This document shows, piece after piece, positions 54,686 to 63,244 of a DNA stretch of 64,000 nt (position 1 is its first letter; the number at the start of each line of letters is the position of its first letter). Source of the stretch: Chitinophagaceae bacterium (GTDB lineage: Bacteria > Bacteroidota > Bacteroidia > Chitinophagales > Chitinophagaceae); assembly GCA_947374225.1 (NCBI GenBank), contig CANCAY010000004.1, positions 32,511 to 96,510 on the forward strand, written 5' to 3'. Both the position numbers and the translations under genes were made by a program. Below the pieces are notes generated by a model. That model was not told where the DNA came from, did no database searches, and saw only the letters and a program-made list of their open reading frames with translations.

Positions 54686-55705
54686 TTATTTATAATTAGT
54701 CTTCAAAGCATAGACGACAGTAAAATGATGATATGCATTTCTTTGGAAAAACGAATTAGCATACTGGAACTGCATTCTGTTATATGACAGGTTCAAGCCA
54801 GTACTAAATCCATTTAAGAAATTCTGTTGATTCTGTATATTTAAATCGAAGCGTCTAATAAAATTATAGCCAACATTGATATTCAGCTTCTCACCAATAT
54901 AAACTTCCGATGCCAATACCAAATGATTAAATAGGTTTTGCAAGGTAGCCGGTGACTTATACCCTTCTGATTTATTAAAAGCAATATCATTATAACTATT
55001 GTCCCATATATTTAATTTTTGAGCTGTAACCGAAAATTGAAAAGGTGCATTTTCTAATATTTTGGACCAACCCAAAATAATATTAAATGGGAGTGACTCC
55101 TGCGTTTGATAGGATTTAAATTGTACTCCCATATTATTTACCAACACACTTACTTGAGACAGTTCATTAGAAGAATGATATTTTAATCCAATATCCAAAG
55201 CCATTCCATTTGACTTATATATACCATAATTAGATTGGATAAATTTTAACGTAGAACCAATCGTAAAATTTTGTTTGTAATTCATTGCAGCACTTAATTG
55301 AACAGCATAATCATTTGGATGAAAACTACCCATTTCATTTCCTGCCATGTCCGTCATTGGGATGGTTCCATAATCCAAATAATGCACACCCCATCCTAGT
55401 ATAATTTTTTTATTGGTTAGGTAATTAACACCACTAAAATCATATTGCTGAATGTCTGCATAAAAAGGTTTCACACTTAAATGTATCGTAGCATCCATAT
55501 CCTGGTTTAATAAGGAAGGATTATACATTGCTAAACCCAAATCATTACCAATAGAACTAATATTAATTCCCCCTAGCGCAGAGGTCTTTGCAGAATAAGG
55601 TAGGTTTATAAAATTATATACCGCATTCCCACCTACTGCTTGCGCATTGGTATAAACAGGTAAACAAAATATTAAAACAAAAAGCCCTAGCCATATCCTT
55701 CTCAT
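54686..55705 (-). CDS. porQ: type IX secretion system protein PorQ
   Basis: PorQ is an outer-membrane beta-barrel of the T9SS and, in Porphyromonas, binds the PorU-PorV-PorZ attachment complex. The 339-residue product has a signal peptide (1-21, ending TNAQ), the family start GGNAVYNFINLPYSAKTSALGGINIS, and PSLLNQDMDATIHLSVKPFYADI, followed by alternating strands to the C-terminal HHFTVVYALK. It is on the minus strand next to lon. Confidence 0.88.
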   Translation of the reverse strand: MRRIWLGLFVLIFCLPVYTNAQAVGGNAVYNFINLPYSAKTSALGGINISSIGNDLGLAMYNPSLLNQDMDATIHLSVKPFYADIQQYDFSGVNYLTNKKIILGWGVHYLDYGTIPMTDMAGNEMGSFHPNDYAVQLSAAMNYKQNFTIGSTLKFIQSNYGIYKSNGMALDIGLKYHSSNELSQVSVLVNNMGVQFKSYQTQESLPFNIILGWSKILENAPFQFSVTAQKLNIWDNSYNDIAFNKSEGYKSPATLQNLFNHLVLASEVYIGEKLNINVGYNFIRRFDLNIQNQQNFLNGFSTGLNLSYNRMQFQYANSFFQRNAYHHFTVVYALKTNYK

Positions 55706-55756
55706 AGGACAAAGCTAGGGCTTGAAAACTTTATAATCAATAAAACGGATATGTAT

Positions 55757-58162
55757 TTACACTAAAGCCAAATCTAATACCTGTTGCATCGTTTTTACAT
55801 AATGGAATTTAACGCCTTTGATAAATGTCTGGTCAATTTCATTTACGTCTTTCTCATTTTGCCAGCATAATATAATCTCTTTCATTCCAGATCGCTTCGC
55901 TGCCAATATTTTCTCTTTTATTCCACCCACCGGCAACACCTGTCCTCTTAACGTAATTTCCCCTGTCATGGCTAAATAGGGTTTTATTTTACGACCAGTA
56001 AAAGCAGAACTTAATGCAGACAACATAGTAATACCCGCACTTGGGCCGTCCTTAGGAACCGCTCCTTCTGGCACATGTACATGAATTGACTTAGACGCAA
56101 ACAATGCTGGGTCTACTCCTATTTTTTTTGCATTGGCTTTTAAATAAGTGAGCGCAGTACTCGCACTTTCCTTCATCACATTTCCTAAATTACCCGTCAA
56201 GCTTAACTCTCCTTTACCGTCTGCTAATAATACTTCAATGAATAAAATATCACCACCTACATAAGTCCATGCTAAGCCAACAGCCACACCTGGCATATTT
56301 ACGGTCTTGTATATTTCATTGCTATATTTAGACTGCCCCAATATTTTGATTAAATCATTCTTACTCACTGTTGGTTTAATCTTGTGCTTGTAAGCCAATT
56401 CCTTTGCTTGATAGCGCATAATAGAAGCTAACTGACGATCTAATTCACGTACTCCACTTTCTCTTGTATAGTCTTCAATTACTTTTTCTAAAACACTATC
56501 CTGTATTTTAAAATTCACTTTGTCCAAGCCATGCGCTTCTTTTTGCTTTGGCAATAAATGTCGCTTCGCAATTTCAACTTTTTCTTCTACCGCATATCCG
56601 CTCAAGTCAATGATTTCTAAACGATCTCTTAAAGCAGGTTGTATTTTACTAATATCATTCGCTGTAGCAATAAATAAGGTTTTACTTAAATCATATTCAG
56701 ACTCTAAATAGTTATCATAAAAACTATTGTTTTGTTCAGGATCTAATACTTCCAATAAGGCACTAGAAGGGTCTCCTCTATGATCCAATCCTATTTTATC
56801 AATCTCGTCCAATATCATAACAGGATTAGAGGTTTTAACTTTTCTAATGCTTTGTATAATACGACCAGGCATTGCTCCAATATAGGTTTTACGATGCCCT
56901 CTAATTTCACTCTCGTCATGTAAACCACCCAAACTCACCCTTGTATATTTACGACCAATAGCATGTGCAATAGAACGACCAAGTGAAGTCTTTCCAATAC
57001 CTGGAGGACCTAGGAAACACAAAATTGGACTTTTCATATCCCCTTTCAATTTCAACACGGCCAAATATTCAATAATTCTATTCTTGATTTTACCCATTCC
57101 ATAATGATCGTCATCCAATACTTTTTTAGCATGCTTCAAATCGTAATTGTCGTCGGTGTATTCATTCCAAGGTAAATCTAATAATAAGTCCAAATGATTA
57201 TATACCACTGAATAGTCTGGTGTAGTTGGATGCATACGCTCCAATTTCTCTAATCCTGTTTGAAATAATTTCTTTGCAGCTTCTGGCCATTTTTTAGTCT
57301 CCGCCTTCTTCTTCATTTCAATAACTTCACGCTCATTGGGATCTCCTCCTAATTCGTCCTTGATACTTTTTAACTGTTGTTGTAAAAAGTAATCTCTTTG
57401 TTGCTTGTCTAATTCTGTTCTTGTCTTATTAGCTACCTTATTCTTTAATTCTACAAACTGAAGTTCCTGTTGTAAATATTGAATTAACTTCTCCGCCCTT
57501 AATGTAATATTGTTTTGTTCCAATAAGCCTTGCTTTTCTGGAATTTCTACATTCAAATTGCTACTCACAAAATTGATCAAGAATAAAGGACTTTCAATAT
57601 TCTTTAAAATCATAGCAGCTTCGGAAGGGAAATTTGGAGACAACTGAATAATCTGAGTCGCCAAGTCCTTAATATTAGCTAAATGTGCTAAAAAGTGTTG
57701 GTCTTCTGGTTTAACAATTTCCTCTTTTAATACATTTACTTTAGCCTTGAAAAAAGGATCCAGTTCTGTCATCTCAATTAATTCAAAGCGTCTTTTCCCT
57801 TGAATTATAATGGTAGTTCCCCCGTCTTGCATTTTAATCATCTTAATGATTTTTGCAACGGTTCCAATTTTACATAAATCTGCCGGAACAGGATCTTCTA
57901 TATTCCCGTCTATTTGGGATACTACCCCAATGTATTTGTCCTTATTAAAAGCAGCTTTCACTGCTTGAATACTTTTATCCCTTCCAACTGTAATTGGAAT
58001 AACCACCCCTGGGAAAAGCACTGTATTTCTCAATGGTAAAATAGGTATGACACTGTCTATTTCCAATTCTGGCTCATTCTCCATATCCTGCTCATTAAAT
58101 GAAAAAAGCGGGATAAACTCATTCTCCTCTTCTGTCTTAAATAGTAATTTATTCATTGTCAA
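55757..58162 (-). CDS. lon: ATP-dependent protease Lon
   Basis: Lon degrades misfolded and regulatory proteins. The 801-residue product has the N-terminal LON substrate domain (about 36-240, with IPILPLRNTVLFPGVVIPI), a coiled-coil middle, the AAA+ domain with Walker A GPPGIGKT (about 380) and the arginine-finger region, and the S16 domain with Ser708 in PKDGPSAGITM and the Lys of the dyad about 43 residues later (GIKEKILAA). A start at Met3 is also possible. A 7-bp hairpin lies in its leader at 58189-58211. Confidence 0.96.
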   Translation of the reverse strand: MTMNKLLFKTEEENEFIPLFSFNEQDMENEPELEIDSVIPILPLRNTVLFPGVVIPITVGRDKSIQAVKAAFNKDKYIGVVSQIDGNIEDPVPADLCKIGTVAKIIKMIKMQDGGTTIIIQGKRRFELIEMTELDPFFKAKVNVLKEEIVKPEDQHFLAHLANIKDLATQIIQLSPNFPSEAAMILKNIESPLFLINFVSSNLNVEIPEKQGLLEQNNITLRAEKLIQYLQQELQFVELKNKVANKTRTELDKQQRDYFLQQQLKSIKDELGGDPNEREVIEMKKKAETKKWPEAAKKLFQTGLEKLERMHPTTPDYSVVYNHLDLLLDLPWNEYTDDNYDLKHAKKVLDDDHYGMGKIKNRIIEYLAVLKLKGDMKSPILCFLGPPGIGKTSLGRSIAHAIGRKYTRVSLGGLHDESEIRGHRKTYIGAMPGRIIQSIRKVKTSNPVMILDEIDKIGLDHRGDPSSALLEVLDPEQNNSFYDNYLESEYDLSKTLFIATANDISKIQPALRDRLEIIDLSGYAVEEKVEIAKRHLLPKQKEAHGLDKVNFKIQDSVLEKVIEDYTRESGVRELDRQLASIMRYQAKELAYKHKIKPTVSKNDLIKILGQSKYSNEIYKTVNMPGVAVGLAWTYVGGDILFIEVLLADGKGELSLTGNLGNVMKESASTALTYLKANAKKIGVDPALFASKSIHVHVPEGAVPKDGPSAGITMLSALSSAFTGRKIKPYLAMTGEITLRGQVLPVGGIKEKILAAKRSGMKEIILCWQNEKDVNEIDQTFIKGVKFHYVKTMQQVLDLALV

Positions 58163-58188
58163 TCTTTTAAATCAATTAAGGTTTTAGC

Positions 58189-58211
58189 CAAAATGACATA
58201 TAGCCATTTTG
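58189..58211 (-). other. hairpin in the lon leader
   Basis: CAAAATG (58189-58195) pairs with CATTTTG (58205-58211) around a nine-base loop, 27 bp before the lon start codon. Weak and AU-rich if transcribed, so it could be temperature-sensitive, but there is no further sign of regulation. Confidence 0.3.
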
Positions 58212-58299
58212 AAATTACCTAGTCTTAGTCTGATGTATATATAGGCAATATTGATGCCAAACTTGGACATCTTGAAGTAAACTTAGCCAATCCAAGGCA

Positions 58300-58328
58300 A
58301 AAAAAATCCCTTCCAAATAGGAAGGGAC
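58300..58328 (-). terminator. terminator of the small lipoprotein gene
   Basis: On the minus strand TCCCTTCC pairs with GGAAGGGA and is followed by eight T. It lies about 40 bp after the lipoprotein stop. Confidence 0.85.
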
Positions 58329-58336
58329 TTTCTTGC

Positions 58337-58360
58337 AAAAGTTATATTAATATAACTTTT
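58337..58360. repeat. 24-bp perfect palindrome just after the lipoprotein stop
   Basis: AAAAGTTATATT is followed directly by its reverse complement, giving a 24-bp perfect palindrome between the stop codon (58367) and the terminator at 58300. With the latter it forms two hairpins in series; it may protect the 3' end or bind a protein. Confidence 0.5.
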
Positions 58361-58366
58361 TACTAA

Positions 58367-58540
58367 TTACTTCTTAGCAGCAGAATCAACCTTAGTTGAA
58401 TCAGCAACAACAGCAGAAGAATCAACTGCAACAGCAGCTGTATCAACAGTTGTAGCAGCAGAATCAGTCTTAGCTTCTGTAGAAGCACCACCACAAGCAG
58501 CTAATGCAGCGATAGCGAAAATTGCGAATACTTTTTTCAT
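58367..58540 (-). CDS. very small Ala/Ser/Val/Asp-rich lipoprotein
   Basis: The 57-residue product begins MKKVFAIFAIAALAACGGAS with a lipobox LAAC (Cys16), followed by about 40 residues of low complexity: Ala, Thr, Val, Asp and Ser with repeated VDS/VDT. The start at 58540 is preferred; an in-frame Met at 58609 would prepend 23 residues that break the signal peptide. A TATCTTCG -7-like element lies at 58579-58586, 38 bp upstream. It has its own promoter and double-hairpin end, so it may be well expressed. Role unknown. Confidence 0.82.
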   Translation of the reverse strand: MKKVFAIFAIAALAACGGASTEAKTDSAATTVDTAAVAVDSSAVVADSTKVDSAAKK

Positions 58541-58656
58541 TTTGAATGTTTTATTAAGTTTGGTATTAAATACGTCGGCGAAGATACTTTTTATGGAGAA
58601 ATTCACCAAATTTTAACTTAAATTTATTTTTATGTCCATATATTTTTACTTCTAAT

Positions 58657-60000
58657 CTATTTCTTTCTAAAATAAATACGAATTGGGACCCCTGTGAACT
58701 TAAAGTTCGCTCTTACCTGGTTTTCCAAGTAATTACGGTAAGGAGACTTAATATCGTCTGGGAAATTGGTAAAGAAGGCAAAACTTGGAACCCTTGTTGG
58801 CAATTGTTGTACAAATTTGATCTTAATTACGTGACCTCTTACTACTGGAGCTTGGTATTTCTCAATAGCTTTTAACATAATATCGTTCAACTTCGACGTT
58901 GCTATCTTACGGTGCTTGTTCTCAAACACTTCTAAAGCGATCTCCAGCGCTTTGAAAATTCTTGTCTTATCTACTGCTGAAATAAACAAAATAGGCACAT
59001 CACTAAAAGGTGCCAGTTTGTCCTTCAATCTTTTCTCATAGTCACGAGCCGTATTGGTCTCTTTTTCTATCAAATCCCATTTATTCACCAATACTACAAT
59101 ACCCTTTCCTTTTCTAATTGCAAGGCTAAAAATACTTAAATCCTGAGCCGTTACTCCTTTTTCAGCGTCAAGGACCAATAAACAAACGTCTGATTCGTCC
59201 ATTGCCTTAATTGCACGTATAACAGAATAGAACTCTAAATCGTCCTTTTCTTTGTTTTTACGTCTAATTCCGGCAGTGTCAATAAGGATAAACTCCTTTT
59301 GAAACATATTATAATGGGTATGAATCGTATCTCTTGTAGTACCAGCGATATCACTTACAATAGTTCTGTCCTGACCAATTAGGGCATTCAATAAAGAAGA
59401 CTTACCTACATTGGGTTGTCCCATGATCGCAATTTTTGGAATAATTACTTCCTCTGCTTCTGGAGAACCCTCTTCAATTTCAGCGTCGTCATTCTTAATA
59501 TCGCTGTCCTTGATACCAGCAGTAACTGCATCTAAAATTTCACCCGTTCCGCTTCCTGAGATAGAACTCACAAAAAAGTTATGTTCAAAACCCATTCCGT
59601 AAAACTCAGTTCCTTCTAGAGCACGTGTTGAATTGTCCACTTTATTAACGCAAACGTATACTGGTTTAGTTGTTCTTCTTAACATATCTGCCATAGCAGC
59701 ATCTAAATCAGTTAAACCAACTGCAGCGTCCACCATAAAAATGATCGCATTCGCTTCGTCTATCGCAATTCTAACTTGCTTTCTGATCTCCGTTTCAAAC
59801 ATGTCTTTAGAGTCTGGAACAAATCCACCTGTGTCAATCACATTGAATTTCTTACCACACCATTCTGTTTCACCGTATTGACGGTCTCTTGTTACACCAC
59901 TTATATCGTCCACAATTGCTTTACGCTCTTCTAATAAACGGTTAAACAAAGTGCTTTTGCCTACATTGGGTCTTCCGACTATAGCCACTGTATAACTCAT
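58657..60000 (-). CDS. der: GTPase Der (EngA)
   Basis: Der is the double-GTPase factor for 50S ribosome assembly. The 447-residue product has G1 GRPNVGKST and G3 DTGGF in the first domain, the second G domain with GQPNVGKSS, DTAGIR and NKWD, and the C-terminal KH-like domain (about 360-447) ending VPIRIYFRKK. The two domains are joined by an acidic linker (NDDAEIEEGSPEAEE). It lies 79 bp after era on the same strand. Confidence 0.97.
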   Translation of the reverse strand: MSYTVAIVGRPNVGKSTLFNRLLEERKAIVDDISGVTRDRQYGETEWCGKKFNVIDTGGFVPDSKDMFETEIRKQVRIAIDEANAIIFMVDAAVGLTDLDAAMADMLRRTTKPVYVCVNKVDNSTRALEGTEFYGMGFEHNFFVSSISGSGTGEILDAVTAGIKDSDIKNDDAEIEEGSPEAEEVIIPKIAIMGQPNVGKSSLLNALIGQDRTIVSDIAGTTRDTIHTHYNMFQKEFILIDTAGIRRKNKEKDDLEFYSVIRAIKAMDESDVCLLVLDAEKGVTAQDLSIFSLAIRKGKGIVVLVNKWDLIEKETNTARDYEKRLKDKLAPFSDVPILFISAVDKTRIFKALEIALEVFENKHRKIATSKLNDIMLKAIEKYQAPVVRGHVIKIKFVQQLPTRVPSFAFFTNFPDDIKSPYRNYLENQVRANFKFTGVPIRIYFRKK

Positions 60001-60079
60001 AATAATCTAAATTTAATATTCAAATAAACTATCTTAAATAATTAATAATCAATACTTTAATAGTATTTGATTGAAATTA

Positions 60080-60955
60080 CTATTGATATCCAAATTCTTT
60101 TAATTTCGTGTCATTGTCTCTCCACTTAGGCTTAACTTTTACAAATAATTCCAAGTAAACCTTTGAGCCAATAAACTCCTCAATGTCCTTTCTAGCCAAA
60201 GTGCCAATCTCTTTAATCATCTTTCCTTTCTCACCTATAATGATGGCTTTTTGCGTCTCTCTATTCACCACAATGTCCGCCTGTATCTTAGTTAGCAATG
60301 GTTGTTCTTTAAAAGAGTTCACCAACACAGCTGTATGATAAGGAATTTCCTCCCCAAACAATTGGTAGATCTTCTCTCTAATCATCTCACTCACAAAGAA
60401 CTTAGTTGGCATATCACTTAAATCCTCTTGATCATAAAAAGGTTGTCCGCCTTCCGGAATAAGTTCCAGTATTACTTTCATTAACCTGTCTATATCACTG
60501 ATATTCAACGCACTAATTGAAATTATTTTACTACAATAAGGCTTAGCGCTAAAGTAAGCATTCGCCTCTTTAACTCTTCCAGCAGGTGCTAAGTCTGACT
60601 TATTCATTACCACAATACAAGGCACTTTTAACTTCAATGCAGTAAACATAGCGTCTATTTCCTCAAAGTCGTCGCGAACGTCCACCATTAAAAGACCCAA
60701 ATCGGCATCCTCTAAAGCAGACTTCACTGCCCCCATCATTCTTTCGTGTAGCTTATATTTAGGATCAATGATACCTGGAGTGTCCGAAAATATCACCTGG
60801 TATTCGTCCACTTTGTTTAAAAAGGCCTTGATTCTGTGACGGGTGGTTTGCACTTTGGAAGATACAATAGCCATCTTCTCACCCATAATGGCGTTCAGTA
60901 AAGTACTCTTCCCAGCGTTTGGTTTCCCAAATATGTTTACAAACCCGACTTTCAT
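60080..60955 (-). CDS. era: GTPase Era
   Basis: Era binds the 3' end of 16S rRNA and aids 30S maturation. The 291-residue product has G1 FGKPNAGKST, switch I TTRHRIKA, G3 DTPGI, G4 NKSD, G5 SALN, and a C-terminal KH domain with the KGKMIKEIGTLARKDIEEFIGSKVYLELFVKVKPKWR signature in two parts. It is followed by der; the fMet tRNA lies upstream but is separated by a terminator. Confidence 0.97.
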   Translation of the reverse strand: MKVGFVNIFGKPNAGKSTLLNAIMGEKMAIVSSKVQTTRHRIKAFLNKVDEYQVIFSDTPGIIDPKYKLHERMMGAVKSALEDADLGLLMVDVRDDFEEIDAMFTALKLKVPCIVVMNKSDLAPAGRVKEANAYFSAKPYCSKIISISALNISDIDRLMKVILELIPEGGQPFYDQEDLSDMPTKFFVSEMIREKIYQLFGEEIPYHTAVLVNSFKEQPLLTKIQADIVVNRETQKAIIIGEKGKMIKEIGTLARKDIEEFIGSKVYLELFVKVKPKWRDNDTKLKEFGYQ

Positions 60956-60984
60956 TCCTAAAATTTAATTACACAAAGTTAATA

Positions 60985-61022
60985 CAAAAAAAATCCGCTC
61001 TCGATAAGAATCGGGAGCGGGT
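60985..61022 (-). terminator. terminator of the initiator tRNA gene
   Basis: On the minus strand CCGCTCCCGAT pairs with ATCGAGAGCGG (one bulged mismatch) and is followed by eight T. It begins 7 bp after the tRNA 3' end. Confidence 0.85.
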
Positions 61023-61028
61023 TAAATG

Positions 61029-61100
<72 letters not shown>

Positions 61101-61112
61101 ATGTTTGGACGG

Positions 61113-61143
61113 CAAAGATAGGGCTTTATTAGTTCCTAGCCAA
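61113..61143 (-). promoter_or_regulatory. promoter of the initiator tRNA gene
   Basis: On the minus strand TTG (61141-61143) is followed after 20 bp by TATCTTTG (61113-61120), an exact -7 element, 12 bp before the tRNA 5' end. This is one of the best Bacteroidota-type promoters in the window. Confidence 0.8.
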
Positions 61144-61148
61144 GTTTA

Positions 61149-61178
61149 TTGAGAAGATTATAAAATGCATTAATTTTA
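61149..61178 (+). promoter_or_regulatory. probable promoter of the radical SAM gene
   Basis: TTG (61149-61151), 19 bp, then TAATTTTA (61171-61178), seven of eight to TAnnTTTG. The element ends 5 bp before the ATG, so the message would be leaderless or nearly so. Confidence 0.5.
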
Positions 61179-61183
61179 GCTAT

Positions 61184-62215
61184 ATGGAAGGATTTAACTT
61201 GAATGATACCCTTAACTTAATAAGCAAGCTTACTTTTAAAAGAGTTTGGAATGGCGTTAAAGTGCTTGCCAGTTATAATGCAAGCCGTTTATTAAACAAA
61301 CCCATTCAATGGGGCTACCCTGTTTCAATTTCCTTCGAGCCTACAACCAGTTGTAATTTAAGGTGTCCTGAATGTCCAAGTGGACTTAGGGCTTTTACCC
61401 GCCCAATTGGGATGTTGGAACAAAACTTCTTTAAAGATACCATTGACGAAATCCATAAGGATCTTTTGTATTTGATATTCTATTTCCAAGGAGAACCTTA
61501 TTTAAACCCTGACTTTTTGGAGATGGTTAAGTATGCAAGTGGCAAAGGGATTTATACCGCTACGTCTACCAATGCACATTATATGACAGACGAGAATGCT
61601 AGAAAAACGGTAGAAAGTGGTTTAGACAGACTTATTATTTCCTTAGACGGCACTACTCAAGAAACCTATAAACAATATCGTGTAGGTGGTGATATTGAAA
61701 AAGTATTAGCAGGTGCTAGAAATATTGTAAAGTGGAAGAAAGAGTTAAAAAGCAATAAACCTTTCGTGTTTTTTCAGTTTTTGGTAGTGAAGCATAATGA
61801 ACATCAAATTGAAGATGTAAAAAAGCTAGCTAAAGAAATTGGGGTGGACGAAGTTCGCTTTAAAACTGCGCAGGTATATGATTACGAAAATGACCCCAAT
61901 AATTTGATCCCAACTATTGAAAAATATAGCAGGTATAAAAAGAATGCAGACGGCAGTTTTAAGTCTAAGAATAAATTAGCGAATAGATGTTGGAAGATGC
62001 AACATGCAAACGTAATAACATGGGACGGACTAGTAGTACCCTGCTGCTTTGACAAAGACGCAACACATCAATTAGGGAATTTAAAAAATCAATCCTTTAA
62101 AGAAATCTGGCATAATCAAAACTACCAACAGTTTCGTGGTGATTTAATGAAGAGCAGAAAGAATATTGATATTTGTGCTAATTGTAGTGAAGGCGTCTCT
62201 GTTTGGCAGGATTAG
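61184..62215 (+). CDS. radical SAM / SPASM domain protein
   Basis: This 343-residue enzyme uses a [4Fe-4S] cluster and SAM for radical chemistry. The cluster motif C-x3-C-x2-C is Cys57, Cys61, Cys64 in TTSCNLRCPEC; ISLDG and GGDIEKVLAGARNIV are further family blocks. The C-terminal SPASM domain has Cys residues in NRCWKM, VVPCCFDKD and ICANC for an auxiliary cluster. SPASM proteins often modify peptides or proteins, but no small peptide substrate gene is next to it. Substrate unknown. The sequence covers a normal radical SAM-SPASM length. It ends 17 bp from the convergent head-GIN gene. Confidence 0.92.
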   Translation: MEGFNLNDTLNLISKLTFKRVWNGVKVLASYNASRLLNKPIQWGYPVSISFEPTTSCNLRCPECPSGLRAFTRPIGMLEQNFFKDTIDEIHKDLLYLIFYFQGEPYLNPDFLEMVKYASGKGIYTATSTNAHYMTDENARKTVESGLDRLIISLDGTTQETYKQYRVGGDIEKVLAGARNIVKWKKELKSNKPFVFFQFLVVKHNEHQIEDVKKLAKEIGVDEVRFKTAQVYDYENDPNNLIPTIEKYSRYKKNADGSFKSKNKLANRCWKMQHANVITWDGLVVPCCFDKDATHQLGNLKNQSFKEIWHNQNYQQFRGDLMKSRKNIDICANCSEGVSVWQD

Positions 62216-62232
62216 TCCCCTTGTTTATAAGA

Positions 62233-63018
62233 TTAATTTTTATGTTTAATATCGGAAGCACCTGAATTACTTGACTCTCTTAGTTCTGCAGCACCTTTAT
62301 AATTTATATTACTTGCACCAGAAGCATGTGCTCTTAAAATAGTTGACACATTCACATGGGCACTACTCGCACCTGATGCTTTAACCACAGCAGCTTTAGT
62401 ACTTAAATTATACAATTTAGCTTCGCTTGCTCCAGAAACTTCAACAGCTAAGTCGTTTACCGTTCCTGTCAATTCAACATCAGAAGCTCCAGAACCATCA
62501 ATACCTATCATGGATGCTTTTACTTGAGACTTTATATTGGACGCTCCAGAAACTGTGATATTCAAATTACCCACGTTCATCTCCCCTCTTAAGTCACTCG
62601 CCCCTGATAATTTGATTTTAAGTTTATCTGACTCTAAACCACCAACTATATGGATATTAGTAGCACCAGAACCAGTTAGTGCATTTAATTCTTTTACGCT
62701 TACATAAGCTTTCACTTTAGTATCTCCCCATTTTTTCCAATCCCACCAACTATTATGGTCTTCCATTCTAATAATAAGTGTTCCACCTTCTACCTCTGTT
62801 ATAATATGATTTCTGATTTCAATACTAGAGGCACTCACTGCAACTTCATTCAAATTAGACTGCGAAAGGTATAAGTCAATGGCACTTGACACTTTAATCG
62901 CATTAAAACTTGGTACATTTCTTTTTTGGACATTATCGTCATAAATAAGACCCGTTTTTTGTTGTGCATTTGCCATAAACCCAAGTCCTAGCATTAAAAC
63001 CACTAATATCTTTTTCAT
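62233..63018 (-). CDS. exported head-GIN domain (DUF2807) protein
   Basis: This 261-residue secreted protein has a signal peptide (1-18, ending ANAQ) and the head GIN/DUF2807 beta-helix. Eight turns carry an SGA motif at 20-25-residue spacing (SGATNI, SGASDL, SGASNI, SGASDV, SGASEA, SGASSA, SGASNI, SGASDI), each Ser-Gly-Ala at a turn. The family is widespread in Bacteroidota as putative autotransporter-like adhesin or surface protein of unknown role. It is transcribed alone. An ATAACGT tandem repeat lies upstream near 63035-63048. Confidence 0.9.
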   Translation of the reverse strand: MKKILVVLMLGLGFMANAQQKTGLIYDDNVQKRNVPSFNAIKVSSAIDLYLSQSNLNEVAVSASSIEIRNHIITEVEGGTLIIRMEDHNSWWDWKKWGDTKVKAYVSVKELNALTGSGATNIHIVGGLESDKLKIKLSGASDLRGEMNVGNLNITVSGASNIKSQVKASMIGIDGSGASDVELTGTVNDLAVEVSGASEAKLYNLSTKAAVVKASGASSAHVNVSTILRAHASGASNINYKGAAELRESSNSGASDIKHKN

Positions 63019-63089
63019 AATTGATGTATTTATAACGTATAACGTAAATGGTTATATAAAGTTACAGGCCTAGTTTCAAAAATTCATGT

Positions 63090-63097
63090 TATTTTTG
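63090..63097 (+). promoter_or_regulatory. -7 element of the TPP riboswitch transcript
   Basis: TATTTTTG, exact TAnnTTTG, ends 6 bp before the first base of the riboswitch fold, so transcription would begin at the aptamer. A -33 box is not clear. Confidence 0.6.
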
Positions 63098-63103
63098 TCC
63101 TGT

Positions 63104-63176
63104 CCTCGGGGTGCTGTAAAAAGCTGAGATAAAACCCGTTGAACCTGAACAGGGTAATTCCTGCGAAGGGAAGGTA
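63104..63176 (+). promoter_or_regulatory. thiamine pyrophosphate (TPP) riboswitch
   Basis: The THI-box landmarks come in order: GGGGTGC (63108-63114), CTGAGA (63124-63129), ACCCGTTGAACCTGAACAGG (63133-63152), then GGTAATTCCTGCGAAGGGAA. The latter holds the pyrimidine- and pyrophosphate-sensing elements. The aptamer ends about 69 bp before the receptor ATG. A GCAC-TTTTC-GTGC hairpin follows at 63179-63191; there is no T-run after it, so translational control or another mechanism is as likely as transcription termination. Confidence 0.95.
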
Positions 63177-63244
63177 CCGCACTTTTCGTGCACTTCTCAT
63201 AGCTTATTATTCCTGTTCCCATTTTTAATTATTAAAATTTAGTT

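Noticed and set aside
58541..58609. Upstream Met extending the small lipoprotein by 23 residues
   Set aside because: It would place a polar stretch before the signal peptide; the start at 58540 gives a normal MKK signal and LAAC lipobox.
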